Below are positions 10,800-20,422 of a stretch of 64,000 nucleotides of DNA, in pieces; the first letter of the stretch is position 1, and every line of letters begins with the position of its first letter. Below the pieces are notes generated by a model, which ran no database searches, was not told the origin of the DNA, and saw nothing but the letters and a program-made list of their open reading frames with translations. The position numbers were made by a program, and so were the translations under genes. The stretch is from Wolbachia endosymbiont (group A) of Anomoia purmunda (GTDB taxonomy: Bacteria > Pseudomonadota > Alphaproteobacteria > Rickettsiales > Anaplasmataceae), in contig NZ_OX366362.1 in NCBI RefSeq assembly GCF_947251545.1, positions 868,001 through 932,000 on the forward strand, given 5' to 3'.

Positions 10800-11017
10800 T
10801 ATTACTATATAGAAGCAGTCTTAGGACTATATTCCTCAGTAAACAGTCACCGTCTCTTACTAAAGAGTTAGCAAGGATAAGTAATTTTCTCATGGCAGCA
10901 GTGGAAGCAATTTTATATGGCTTTTTATATTGACTATATAATCTAGTAAAGAAAGGTTTGATATAGGAATTAACTTTTTGTGCACTGAGAATACACATGT
11001 GTAAAACCGTCCTAACT
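10800..11017 (-). pseudogene. IS110-family transposase, C-terminal segment cut off by IS4 copy 2
   Basis: On the minus strand the frame resumes with VRTVLHMCILSAQKV and runs through KPYKIASTAAMRKLLILAN, the C-terminal helical region of IS110 transposases. It continues the segment ending GGRSQVR at about 12505. The two halves flank IS4 copy 2 and share the 8-bp duplication tcctaact (11010-11017 and 12497-12504). A stem-loop lies just downstream of this C-terminal segment. Confidence 0.8.
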
Positions 11018-11033
11018 GGGAGTGTTAAATAAA

Positions 11034-12480
11034 CCATACGCGTCAAGTTAAGGAAAAGTGTAAGTAAAATTGATAGAGTGAAGGAAAAGAATAAGGTATA
11101 AGTTCTCTTGGATATGTGAATGAGAGAACTTACAATGGACAGAATAGCTTGCTTATCAAAAGACCTCAATGAATTCTTTAATGAAAAAGCAGACGAAATA
11201 TCAATTGCAGTAGGTTTTATAAAAAGAAAGAGAAAACTTAATGGCTCATCATTCATAAAAGCTATGGTTTTTGGTAACATAGGAGTTGGTGATTGTAGCA
11301 TAGAAACAATGTGCCAATTGCTAAATGGAGACTCGATAGAAATTACAAAACAGGGTTTGGATTTTAGATTTACTGAAGAAGCAGTGGAATTTATGAAAAG
11401 AATGTATAATGAATCTTTAGTTTTATTTAAAAACAGCTTACAGGTTGATTGCAGAATTTTGAAGCAATTTAGAAGCATTAAGCTATTGGATAGTAGCTAT
11501 ATTAGCCTGCCCAGTAGCATGGAAGATATGTACAAAGGATATGGGAGTAGCTATAGAGATTGTGAGAGTAATACCAAATCAGGAATAAAGCTGCAGTTAG
11601 TCTTTGATTACCTGAACCAAGCGCTAGATAAGTTAAATTTAATAGAAGGAATAAGGTCGGATCAAGGTTATAGGGATTATCTGAACGGTTTATCAGCCAA
11701 TGATTTGCTAATATTTGATTTGTGCTACTTTGTGCCTAGTTCTTTTAAACAGATTGATGAAGCAGGTGCATATTTTGTTAGTCGTTATAAGTCTGATACC
11801 AATATATATGATATAGAAACAAATCAAAAAATAGAGTTGTTGGAATGTTTAGAAGGTCAATCCCTTCTAGAGATGGAAGTGCTATTAGGAAAAGAAGTAA
11901 AAATTAAAGTGAGAATTATATGTCAAAAATTAACTGAAGAACAGTCTATAATTAGAAGAAGAAGGGCTAATAAGTTAGCAAAATCACATGGATATACATC
12001 TTCTCAAAAGAATCAAAAATTGCTGGATTGGTCGATATTCATAACTAACGTTCCAGAGAGTAAAATCAGCGCTGAACAAGTATTAACAGTTTACAGGGTA
12101 AGATGGCAGATTGAATTATTATTTAAATTGTATAAGAGTCACATCAGGCTTGACGAACTTAAAGGAAAACCATACAGAGTATTATGTGAACTATACGCTA
12201 AATTGTGCGCAATTCTTATATTTCATGGAATAGTTGGTTGTATAAAACTGAAAGAGAATACAGAGCTGAGTTTAACAAAGGCATTCATTGAATTAAAAAG
12301 AAGGATTAGGGAGTTGTTTTTAGCGTTAAGCAGTAAAATTAATAATTTGAGAATTTTCCTGAAAAAACTTACCACAGACTGGTCACAATTTTCTGTGAAA
12401 GATAGATATAGAAAAACTAGAGTATCCACCTTAAGTTCATTGAATTTTCTTACCCTTGCTTCTTAACTTGACGCGTATGG
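11034..12480 (+). mobile_element. IS4-family insertion sequence, copy 2
   Basis: A 1447-bp copy with perfect terminal repeats CCATACGCGTCAAGTTAAG, in the opposite orientation to copy 1 and encoding an identical protein. It interrupts an IS110 transposase gene, and the two halves of the interrupted gene can be rejoined. Confidence 0.95.
11120..12466 (+). CDS. IS4-family transposase (copy 2)
   Basis: A 448-residue transposase identical in sequence to copy 1, with D124, D200 and E332 and the Y-R-E-K signature intact. Because the surrounding target gene can be reconstructed with a short duplication, this is the only copy in the window whose insertion history is readable. The reverse-strand frame at 10627-11478 is partly a shadow of this gene and partly the IS110 remnant. 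Confidence 0.95.
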   Translation: MRELTMDRIACLSKDLNEFFNEKADEISIAVGFIKRKRKLNGSSFIKAMVFGNIGVGDCSIETMCQLLNGDSIEITKQGLDFRFTEEAVEFMKRMYNESLVLFKNSLQVDCRILKQFRSIKLLDSSYISLPSSMEDMYKGYGSSYRDCESNTKSGIKLQLVFDYLNQALDKLNLIEGIRSDQGYRDYLNGLSANDLLIFDLCYFVPSSFKQIDEAGAYFVSRYKSDTNIYDIETNQKIELLECLEGQSLLEMEVLLGKEVKIKVRIICQKLTEEQSIIRRRRANKLAKSHGYTSSQKNQKLLDWSIFITNVPESKISAEQVLTVYRVRWQIELLFKLYKSHIRLDELKGKPYRVLCELYAKLCAILIFHGIVGCIKLKENTELSLTKAFIELKRRIRELFLALSSKINNLRIFLKKLTTDWSQFSVKDRYRKTRVSTLSSLNFLTLAS

Positions 12481-12488
12481 TTTATTTA

Positions 12489-13166
<678 letters not shown>

Positions 13167-13199
13167 GGAAGTGGTATTACTACTACTCCCTCCCTTAGA

Positions 13200-13231
13200 A
13201 ACGCAGCATGCGGGTTTCCCCACACTACGCT
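13200..13231 (-). ncRNA. Group II intron domain V-like hairpin
   Basis: Read on the minus strand, the sequence begins AGCGTAG, continues TGTGGG, a GAAA tetraloop, CCCGCA, a TG bulge, and CTGCGTT. This has the catalytic AGC triad, tetraloop and 3' bulge of domain V, although it is 2 nt shorter than the canonical 34. It lies 3' of the maturase gene, as expected, and the IS110 coding sequence resumes about 35 bases later. It marks the 3' end of an intron inserted in the IS110 gene. The sequence also falls in a spurious frame that reads through into the exon. Confidence 0.65.
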
Positions 13232-13276
13232 TGAGCCCCTTATCTAAGTTCTTCTTTTCTTGAACCGGCTTGTCTT

Positions 13277-14158
13277 TCATGATTCCTCGGAAAACAACAC
13301 TTTTAGTGGTGACACCAACAGTAGAGAACCTTCTCTTGAGAAGGAGCTTGTTAACATTTTTGTTTTTGCCACTCTCTCATCAAAATACTTTTTCCATTTT
13401 AAGTCAAGTGGATTTGCGTCCGCCATGATTTTAACATGACGTCTAATAGGAATGTCGCTTAGTTTGAGTAAGCTCATAAACCTTATTCCCTTTGGTTTGT
13501 TCTTGCATACAGAAGTGGCAAAGACCCATTGACGATGATTCATTACTTTAAAGTAACGATTTTTTATCCAACGTAATCCTTTACGGGGATGTCTTTTCTT
13601 TGCCGATTTCCATAAGCTATGCCAAATTTCATTGTCGATCTTGCTGAATGCTTTTTTGGCACACACATGATGGTAATAGTTTCCCCATCCTCTTAATAAA
13701 GAATTGATTGATTTAATTACTACAGCTTGTGTACTGCCTATATTTGCTTTTATTAATGCACGCGCTTTTTTAAGAAATCTCTTAATACTTTCCTTCGAAG
13801 GTGTAATAAATAATTTCTTACTATATCTACGCACATTACAGCCAAGAAAGTCGAACCCTTTTGTAATAAATGTAATCTTTGTCTTTTCTTCTGACAGAGC
13901 TAGACCTCTTTCACGAAGAAAGGATGATACCATAGGCTTAACTTCATTTTCCAGTACTTCATGTGTGAAACCTGAAATAATAAAGTCGTCTGCGTATCTG
14001 ATTACGTTCACTCCACTTCTGATTTTGTTTCTTCTTCTACTGCCGAGTTTACCAAAGCGACTTTCTAATAACTTTTCAAGACCATCTAAGGTAAAGTTAG
14101 CTAGAATTGGAGAAATTACTCCGCCAACAATGTCGCAAATTTTTCTTTTCTTCTCCAT
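13277..14158 (-). pseudogene. Group II intron reverse transcriptase/maturase, N-terminally truncated
   Basis: About 290 residues remain. GGVISPILANF (RT motif 4), VIRYADDFII (YADD catalytic motif 5), FDFLGCNV, and the maturase motif RGWGNYYHHV are present, as is HVKIMADANPLDLKWKKYFDER near the end. The N-terminal RT motifs with the first catalytic Asp are missing. The frame begins inside the 3' end of a serine recombinase gene, at a point where both sequences share GGCGGAGTAAT. A C-terminal HNH domain is not seen. The protein cannot be functional. Confidence 0.85.
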
Positions 14159-15727
14159 TATGTCCAGAAGAGTTTGGTAGCTCTTTTACGCGAAATACCA
14201 CATTTACATCCTCAAGATTAATTTCAATTCTCTTGACTAACGTTCTGATAGTATCACGTTTGGTTAGCCAGTCTGCGTTATCAAGGTTCAATGCAATATT
14301 AGAAGAAAAGTCTTCTAAATTGGTTACAACCAGGGTTAATTCCTGTTTTAATTTCTTTTGATCAAATATCCTTTTTTTCTCCTCTTCAATTGTTTTTAAG
14401 TTTTGTTTCATTGCTTTAATTCGTGGTTCAAATTCTTCTTGATTAATATATTCTTGAGCATAACTATCAATAAGTCTAGCAATACCTCGTTTTAATTTAC
14501 TTTCTTGTTTCTCTAGTAAATCGCTTTTTTGATCCCATGATGATTTTTTAAGCTCTGAAAGTCTACGCTTGTATTCTTCTAAAACCCTATTTGGATTTTT
14601 TAATAAATGCTTAACCTCTTCCCACACAGCTATTTCTAATGCATCTGTACGAATGTGTTTATTATCACAAATCTTATTACCACCAAAACGGTAAGAATCT
14701 CTACCAATACAACGATAATATGCATAATGATCAACTTTTTTTCCTCGCTTATTTCTTACAGAACTTCCGTAATATGCATAACGACAACACTTACATACGA
14801 TTAAACCTTGTAGTAAATACTTTGCTCCTCTTTCTCTTGTCCTTGCTATTTTTCTATTCTCAGCTAATTGTTCTTGAACTATATCAAACACATCTTCGTC
14901 CACTATATTTGGCACTTCAACATAAATCCAATTTGCTTTTTCAACAGAATAAGTAGAGTAATTATCTTTCGGTTGTTCACAAGAATGTTTTTGTGGTCTT
15001 ATATGTTGTACCTACTTTTGTTTTACCAAAAGCTGCCTGTCCTTTGTAAGCAGGGTTTTTTAACATACCCCAAATTACACTCCTATCCCAGCACTTTTTT
15101 CCTGTTCGTGTTATAATAGACATAGTATTTAGCCGACGGCATACTTCCCCAATACTTGCTCTTTCCCTGCTTACCCACAAAAATACTTTGCGAACAATAT
15201 CAGCTTCTTCTTCGTTAATCTCAAATAAAGCTTGTCCTCCTCCCATATGTTTATCTATATAACGATAGCCATAAGGAGCTCCTCCCATTACGCTTACACA
15301 ACCTTTATTAGCTGCATAAATCTTTCCACGACGACTTCGTTCCATAATTTTTGCTCGTTCATATTCTGCTATCATACCTTGCATTTGTAACAGCAATTGA
15401 GATTCTGGATTATCGTTAATCTCATAATTTAAAAAAACCGCTTCTGCTCCTGCTTTCTCAAATTCTTCAAGTAATACCATTTGATATGCATATTTTCTAG
15501 ATAAACGATCAGGAGAGTGAATCTACCAATTTTACCTTCTGTTACTTTATTACGTAATTTTTCTAGATCAGGACGAACCAACACTGTAGCCGTTATCAAT
15601 AAATTTATACTCACTCAATAATTTGCATACCAATTTGCTTCTCTAAAGCTGCAACTTGACTTGCTATTGTATTTTCTTGTGCTTGTTTTCCTGAAGAAAC
15701 CCTTGCATATAAACTCACTGTTACCAT
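14110..15727 (-). pseudogene. Large serine recombinase (WO-type phage integrase), multiply frameshifted
   Basis: A good ribosome binding site (AAGGAGG) precedes an ATG whose first codon is at 15727. The protein starts MVTVSLYARVSSGKQAQENT, with the catalytic Ser in the ARVSS segment. It continues after a UGA with LVRPDLEKLRNKVTEG, then in a third frame VFLNYEINDNPESQLLLQMQ and RSRRGKIYAANKG, and then the zinc ribbon CKCCRYAYYG...YRCIGRD, followed by a long coiled coil. Frames change near 15614, 15530 and 14960. The 3' end is fused to a group II maturase. Large serine recombinases integrate WO prophages; this one is inactive. Confidence 0.88.
14115..14139. repeat. 25-bp inverted repeat, arm 1 (3' end of recombinase gene)
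   Basis: These 25 bases, beginning ATTACTCCGCC and ending GTCGCAAA, recur exactly in reverse complement at 16019-16043. They cover the KNLRHCWRS codons at the end of the recombinase gene and the junction with the maturase. The pair may be a remnant attachment core or a fragment of a second recombinase 3' end. Confidence 0.85.
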
Positions 15728-15917
15728 TTGATCCTCCTTGAATCCCATTTTTATCCTTTAAGTTTTTTTGACTTTCTCCCTTTGATGCTGACTTTTCATA
15801 AGCATCTGATAAATACTTTTCTGCCGACCGGTTAGGCTCATAGCTACAACTAATCCGTATAGCTAATCTCTTATTTCCCATTATCTTTCCTTGAAATAAT
15901 ATGTTCATATCATTCAT
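15615..15917 (-). CDS. Small uncharacterised ORF overlapping the recombinase start
   Basis: A 100-codon frame, MNDMNILFQGKIMGNKRL..., whose first 60 or so codons (NKRLAIRISCSYEPNRSAEKYLSDAYEK) lie upstream of the recombinase ATG; that stretch is at about residues 15-42, with key features a basic start and the SYEPNRSAEK segment. The rest overlaps the recombinase in another frame. Small genes directly upstream of WO recombinases exist, so it may be genuine, possibly shortened to an earlier stop in its original form. No domain was recognised. Confidence 0.3.
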   Translation of the reverse strand: MNDMNILFQGKIMGNKRLAIRISCSYEPNRSAEKYLSDAYEKSASKGESQKNLKDKNGIQGGSNGNSEFICKGFFRKTSTRKYNSKSSCSFREANWYANY

Positions 15918-16018
15918 TGAAGCTGATGGTTAATTGATTATTAGCGCTATAAATAAATGGAACTCTTGTTTTTGGACACAGAAGTTTTCGAGAAATAGTT
16001 TTCTCTAGTTTTATGTTT

Positions 16019-16043
16019 TTTGCGACATTGTTGGCGGAGTAAT
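16019..16043. repeat. 25-bp inverted repeat, arm 2
   Basis: Exact reverse complement of 14115-14139, starting TTTGCGACATT. It is not preceded by recombinase-like coding sequence, so only a short piece was copied or left behind. The two arms bracket the dead recombinase gene. Confidence 0.85.
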
Positions 16044-16065
16044 AACTCTTACTTTCTGTCCTTTC

Positions 16066-16560
16066 ATTTTATTTTTTAGCTTTTCATTTTCTAATATAAA
16101 ATCAAAATCTAATTCGCCAGCGTTCCCATAGCTTGCTATAATTTCTTTTTTGCAAGCGAAAAATAAAATCTACTTCCAAATCATAATGCTGCTGAATGAA
16201 TTTTACTGAAGACGATCATAGATAAATAATAATTTCCCTTGATTTAATGAACGCATTTGAGTGATAACTTCGGGTAATTGCTCTTCCGCCAACGTTTGTT
16301 CCCAAGCTGCAAGACAAGCACTGCAAATCAATGAAGTACACAAATCAATAAACAAATTGCCAATGGTGGCATTTTGCCTGTTGTTCCATTTGGTTTAAAA
16401 CGGCCAAACTCGGATACAATTTCCTCAGAGCTCGGTAATCGAATACCAGAGCCATCTGCTGCAATAAGTCTATAGCCTCTCCAGCTCAGACTCATCTTGA
16501 TAGGCCGTTTGGATGCTTAAATTCTTTAAAACCTGTATTTATATCTTGCTTTAGAAAAAG
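16066..16560 (-). pseudogene. Second IS4-like transposase remnant
   Basis: On the minus strand, SLSWRGYRLIAADGSGIRLP followed by SSEEIVSEFGRFKPNGTTGK resembles the first catalytic Asp region (DGSGIRLP) of an IS4-type transposase different from the four intact copies. Stops and frame changes follow, with fragments such as KGNYYLSMIVFSKIHSAAL. The second and third catalytic residues are not visible. The boundaries are approximate. Confidence 0.6.
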
Positions 16561-16596
16561 CTTGCTTTGAGAGTGGAACTTAATGAGTTCACATTA

Positions 16597-17473
16597 GACT
16601 TCTTTCAAAATTGTTAGAGGGAGTGTAAGATGAAGTATTTGAAAGCATGAAATATAAGGAAATAGAAAAGTTAGAAGGAGAAAAGTTTCGACGTTTAACA
16701 GGGGTAAAAAAAGCAACATTTGAGCGAATGGTAGAAATTCTAGAAGTGGAGGATAAAAGAAAAAAAGCTAGAAGTGGAAGAAAAAGTAAACTTTGCATAG
16801 AAGACAGGCTACTTATGGCACTGGAATATATAAGAGAATATCGTACATATTTTCATATTGGGCAAAGCTATGGCATGAGTGAAAGTAACAGTTTTAAAAT
16901 AATAAGATGGGTAGAAGACATATTAATAAAACATCCAGATTTTGCATTACCAGGAAAAAAAGAGCTATTAAAGAGTGATGTAGAATATGAAGTTTTAGTA
17001 ATAGACGGAACTGAAACGCCAGTAGAGAGACCAAAAAAAAGCAAAAGCCCTTCTACTCTGGAAAGAAAAAAAGGCATACTATAAAAACACAAATAGTAAC
17101 AGAGAAGAAGAGTAGAAAAGTCATATGCACATCTTTCTCGAATGGTAGAAAACACGGATGTTTAGAGAATCAAAGGTAGCAGTATTGCCGCAAACTAAAA
17201 TCTTAGCTGATGCCGGCTACAGGGGAATGCAGAAGATACACAAAAATGTTGTATTACCGCACAGGAAAACGAAAAAGAATCCGTTAAGCAAAGAACAAAA
17301 AAAAGAGAACAGGGCACTTATGAGCCAAAGGGCAATTGTTGAAAACGTAATTGAAAAGGTTTAAAATCATCTCGGACAGGTATAGAAACCGACGAAAACG
17401 TTTTGGTTTAAGGTTTAATTTGATTGCTGCAATTCACAATTTTGAGCTCCCTACATGAATTTTGAAAGAAGTC
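16597..17473 (+). mobile_element. IS5-family element, copy A (decayed)
   Basis: An 877-bp element with terminal inverted repeats GACTTCTTTCAAAATT and a TA duplication on both sides. An identical-looking element of the same length lies inverted at 32305-33181. It resembles ISWpi1, a common Wolbachia IS5 element, but I assign the family only. Confidence 0.88.
16647..17455 (+). pseudogene. IS5-family transposase, frameshifted (copy A)
   Basis: The N-terminal 145 codons run from MKYKEIEKLEGEKFRRLTG through a helix-turn-helix to EVLVIDGTETPVERP (first catalytic Asp). The frame then breaks at a run of eight A near 17033. IS5 elements of this group may use a programmed shift there, but a second break near 17157 and a third near 17355 separate KILADAGYRGM (second Asp), IVENVIE (Glu) and the final KRFGLRFNLIAAIHNFEL. 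Three breaks make an active product unlikely. Confidence 0.8.
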
Positions 17474-17647
17474 TATTATCAAAGTCAAATATTAACAGGG
17501 CATTATTTTTTATAACCATACCTTTGCCTCCAAATTTTTACAAATAATGGATAAAGGCTAACATTAGTAGATTAATTATTTACTATAGTACTTCTAAGTT
17601 AATAGAAAGATAATAAGAAGAAAAAGCTAACAACGTGGGGAGAAGAC

Positions 17648-18865
17648 TTAAGAAGAGACAAGGTCAAAGTATGATGGTATCTCACTAATCCAATTATTTT
17701 TCTCCTGATCTAGCCTATCATCTAATATAGCCTGCCTTATTGATTCCATTAACTTATTCATAAAGAAAATATTATGAATGGTAACGAGCGTGTAAGCCAG
17801 GAGCTCTTTAGCTTTCAGTAAATGGTGTATATAAGCTCTTGAATGCTTTCTGCAGGTAAAACATAAACAGTCACTTTCAATTGGGTTATCATCCAACTCA
17901 AATTGTTGATTTCGCAAATTGATATGCTCTTTGCACTTTGAAGAAATAGAATCTCTATTTTTTACTTTAATAAGCGCACCACCATGCCTTGCCAAACGAG
18001 TTGGATGCACACAATCAAACGTGTCAATTCCAAGACTTACTCCATGAAAGATGTCCACAATCCCACCGATACCAAGCAAATGAGTAGGCCTGTCTTTTTT
18101 CAAGTGGTCCATAGTGAAAGAAACTACATCGTACATCTGCTCTTTACTTTGACCAAGTGATCCACCTATTGCTTGACCGAAAAATGGCAAATCGTTGATA
18201 AAATCACAACTTTCTCTACGCAGATCGTGATATATTCCGCCTTGACCAATTCCATACAGTGCCTGCTTGCCATTATTGTTTTTTTCAAATTCATTTAAAG
18301 AACGTTCAGCCCATCTGTGGATCATGAGCATTGATTTTGCTGTGTATTCTTTGCTTACGTGAAATGGAGTGCATTCATCTAAAACTAGGATTAAATCTGC
18401 ACCTAATTTCTGTTGAATTTGTACAGATTTTTCAGGAGTTAAGCAATAAATTTTACCATTAATGTAAGAACGGAAAATTGCCCCATCCTCATTAATTTTG
18501 ATCAAAGTTTTTTGTTTTTTTCTTATTCCTTTTATCTCTTCCGAAACTGATCCGTGGCCTAAGCTAAATATCTGATATCCACCTGAGTCAGTTAGCATTG
18601 GCCCATTCCATCCCATCATCTTGTGCAAACCACCAAGTTTTGCAACAGTATTCTCTCCTGGTTGAAGCATTAGGTGATAGGTGTTGGAAAGTATGATTTG
18701 GGTACCAGCTTCACTTATTCTTTCAATATCTGCAGCTTTAATTGCAGCTTTTGTTGCGCAGAATATAAAAGCGGGGGTTTCTACGCTTCCATTTGGAGTT
18801 TTAATTGTTCCAACTCTTGCAGAACCTGATTGCTTGATTATCTTGAATGAAAATTCTTCTTTCAT
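17648..18865 (-). CDS. tgt: Queuine tRNA-ribosyltransferase
   Basis: The 405-residue enzyme exchanges guanine for queuine or preQ1 at the wobble position of tRNAs with GUN anticodons. LTDSGGYQIFSLG (about residue 91) holds the substrate-binding region, VLDECTPF a catalytic segment, and CLCFTCRKHSRAYIHHL near 320 is the zinc site (three Cys and one His). It directly abuts nuoE upstream on the same strand, suggesting one transcript. Length and motifs are normal. Confidence 0.95.
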   Translation of the reverse strand: MKEEFSFKIIKQSGSARVGTIKTPNGSVETPAFIFCATKAAIKAADIERISEAGTQIILSNTYHLMLQPGENTVAKLGGLHKMMGWNGPMLTDSGGYQIFSLGHGSVSEEIKGIRKKQKTLIKINEDGAIFRSYINGKIYCLTPEKSVQIQQKLGADLILVLDECTPFHVSKEYTAKSMLMIHRWAERSLNEFEKNNNGKQALYGIGQGGIYHDLRRESCDFINDLPFFGQAIGGSLGQSKEQMYDVVSFTMDHLKKDRPTHLLGIGGIVDIFHGVSLGIDTFDCVHPTRLARHGGALIKVKNRDSISSKCKEHINLRNQQFELDDNPIESDCLCFTCRKHSRAYIHHLLKAKELLAYTLVTIHNIFFMNKLMESIRQAILDDRLDQEKNNWISEIPSYFDLVSS

Positions 18866-19366
18866 CTATTTGCCTGAAAGTTCTGTTATGATGTTTTCTA
18901 CTTTCTCAGGAGTAAGATTTTCATAGAAGTCATTATTGATCTGCACAACGGGAGCATTAACGCATGCACCTAGGCATTCAACTTCTTTTAAAGTGAACAA
19001 ATTATCTTTAGTAGTCTCACCGATATTGATTCCAAGTTTTTTTTTAAAGGTATTTAAAACTTCTTCACTATTGCACAACCAGCAAGGAGTTGTTCTACAA
19101 ATTTGTATTAGATATTTGCCTACTGGTTTTAAATTATACATGGTGTAAAAATTTGCCACTTCATATACACGAATATGTGGAATATGCAGCATATCAGCAA
19201 CATAACGCATAGCAGATTCAGAAACCCATCCGCATTGCTCTTGAACCAGATATAGTAAAGGCATGACAGCGCTTCCTTCTCTGCCTTTAGGATACATCTC
19301 TATAAACTTTCCTGCTTTCTTGAGGTTTTCTGATGTAAAACTAAACTGCTCTTCTTTTTCTATCAT
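18866..19366 (-). CDS. nuoE: NADH-quinone oxidoreductase subunit E (24 kDa, 2Fe-2S)
   Basis: A 166-residue complex I subunit. The four Cys ligands of the [2Fe-2S] cluster appear as CRTTPC and CLGAC, about 36 residues apart, in the thioredoxin-like domain. It transfers electrons near the FMN site at the tip of the peripheral arm. The tgt gene begins on the next base after its stop. Other nuo genes are not nearby, consistent with split nuo clusters in Wolbachia. Confidence 0.95.
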   Translation of the reverse strand: MIEKEEQFSFTSENLKKAGKFIEMYPKGREGSAVMPLLYLVQEQCGWVSESAMRYVADMLHIPHIRVYEVANFYTMYNLKPVGKYLIQICRTTPCWLCNSEEVLNTFKKKLGINIGETTKDNLFTLKEVECLGACVNAPVVQINNDFYENLTPEKVENIITELSGK

Positions 19367-19712
19367 TCATGAGACTCGTGTAAACTTTAACAGATTATAC
19401 CTGTAGAACCAATGATTGCAATTGTTGGTTTTTTGAGAAATAGCGTTTTGCAGTATCATGCTACCCATACTGCCCAACTTATAAATTCTTTTGGCTTGGC
19501 TATAGGGTCCAGTTAAACAAAATCTGGTCATGCGCTAGCTTCAATTGTTTCATAAGTTTGTTTTAGTAAATCTCAATTATTTTAGCTACAGCTAACTACT
19601 TTAAAAAAAATGCTTAAGAAATTATAGTATATTATTTATAAATATACCATTCTTGGCATTTATTATAAATGTTGTGTATAATAAACTATATTTATTAATA
19701 TAAGGTTAAACT
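19367..19712. other. Intergenic stretch between nuoE and a membrane-protein gene
   Basis: About 346 bases between divergent genes. The part at 19400-19500 could encode IAIVGFLRNSVLQYHATHTA on the plus strand without a start and may be a gene remnant, but I cannot name it. The final 100 bases are very AT-rich and likely hold the promoter of the next gene. No RNA gene was seen. Confidence 0.4.
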
Positions 19713-20159
19713 ATGAGTAAACAATTAAACTTATGGATACAGGAAACTGGTGAAGAGAAATTTAAAAATTTTCTCACATCACTAGGTAAAGGAGATCTTC
19801 AAAAGCATGCCACAACTATTTACAGAAATTACGAACAAAGTTACAATGAAAAATATTTCATGTACAACAAAATTGGTTCTGGTGCAGTAGTAATAGGATC
19901 TTGTGCTCTCATTCTGCTATCTCGATATTTCGATCTAAGAGAAAAAGTGCAAAAACCACTTGAATACATGGCACTTGCAGCAATTGTTATCTTTGGAGCT
20001 GGATTTCTATACTCACTTTATCAAGAACATGAATATAAAGCCTCCAACAAAAAGGAAGAATATGTATCAAATCATGAAAAACATAAGGAGCTTCCTGAAA
20101 TTCAAACAATTATGGATGAGCTGAAAGCAGAAGCCTTGTCTAGTGGTAAAGAAAAGTAA
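19713..20159 (+). CDS. Small two-helix membrane protein, uncharacterised
   Basis: A 148-residue protein with two hydrophobic helices (about residues 54-72 and 88-107) between a charged N-terminal region and a Lys/Glu-rich tail ending ALSSGKEK. There is no signal peptide. The predicted topology leaves both ends on the same side. A palindromic hairpin (20180-20204) follows closely. I do not recognise a family; it looks like a Wolbachia-specific gene. Confidence 0.6.
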   Translation: MSKQLNLWIQETGEEKFKNFLTSLGKGDLQKHATTIYRNYEQSYNEKYFMYNKIGSGAVVIGSCALILLSRYFDLREKVQKPLEYMALAAIVIFGAGFLYSLYQEHEYKASNKKEEYVSNHEKHKELPEIQTIMDELKAEALSSGKEK

Positions 20160-20179
20160 CCACATTAGCCAAAACTTAA

Positions 20180-20204
20180 GATTCCGCTACCTGTTAGCGG
20201 AATC
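20180..20204. repeat. Short GC-rich palindrome, possible terminator
   Basis: Arms GATTCCGCTA and TAGCGGAATC enclose 5 nt. The same core (gctacgtgttagcggaatc and variants) recurs at about 49900, 51115, 52305, 58295 and 58570, so this is a dispersed repeat which here also sits in terminator position. Confidence 0.65.
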
Positions 20205-20422
20205 TGTACAATGCATAGCAAATTTTGCCTTTAGGATAGATTATATAGTTTGAGGTACTTTATTCTCTCCTCATCTACAAAGCTTCTTAGCCCTCTTCAA
20301 GCTTATATTTACCTTTTAGTATAAAACATTATATTAATTTTTTAATTTTAGTTAAAATTTTCATTGACATTAACACACAGGAATAATCATAATAGCATTT
20401 TATTAATATTTTAAATAAAATT

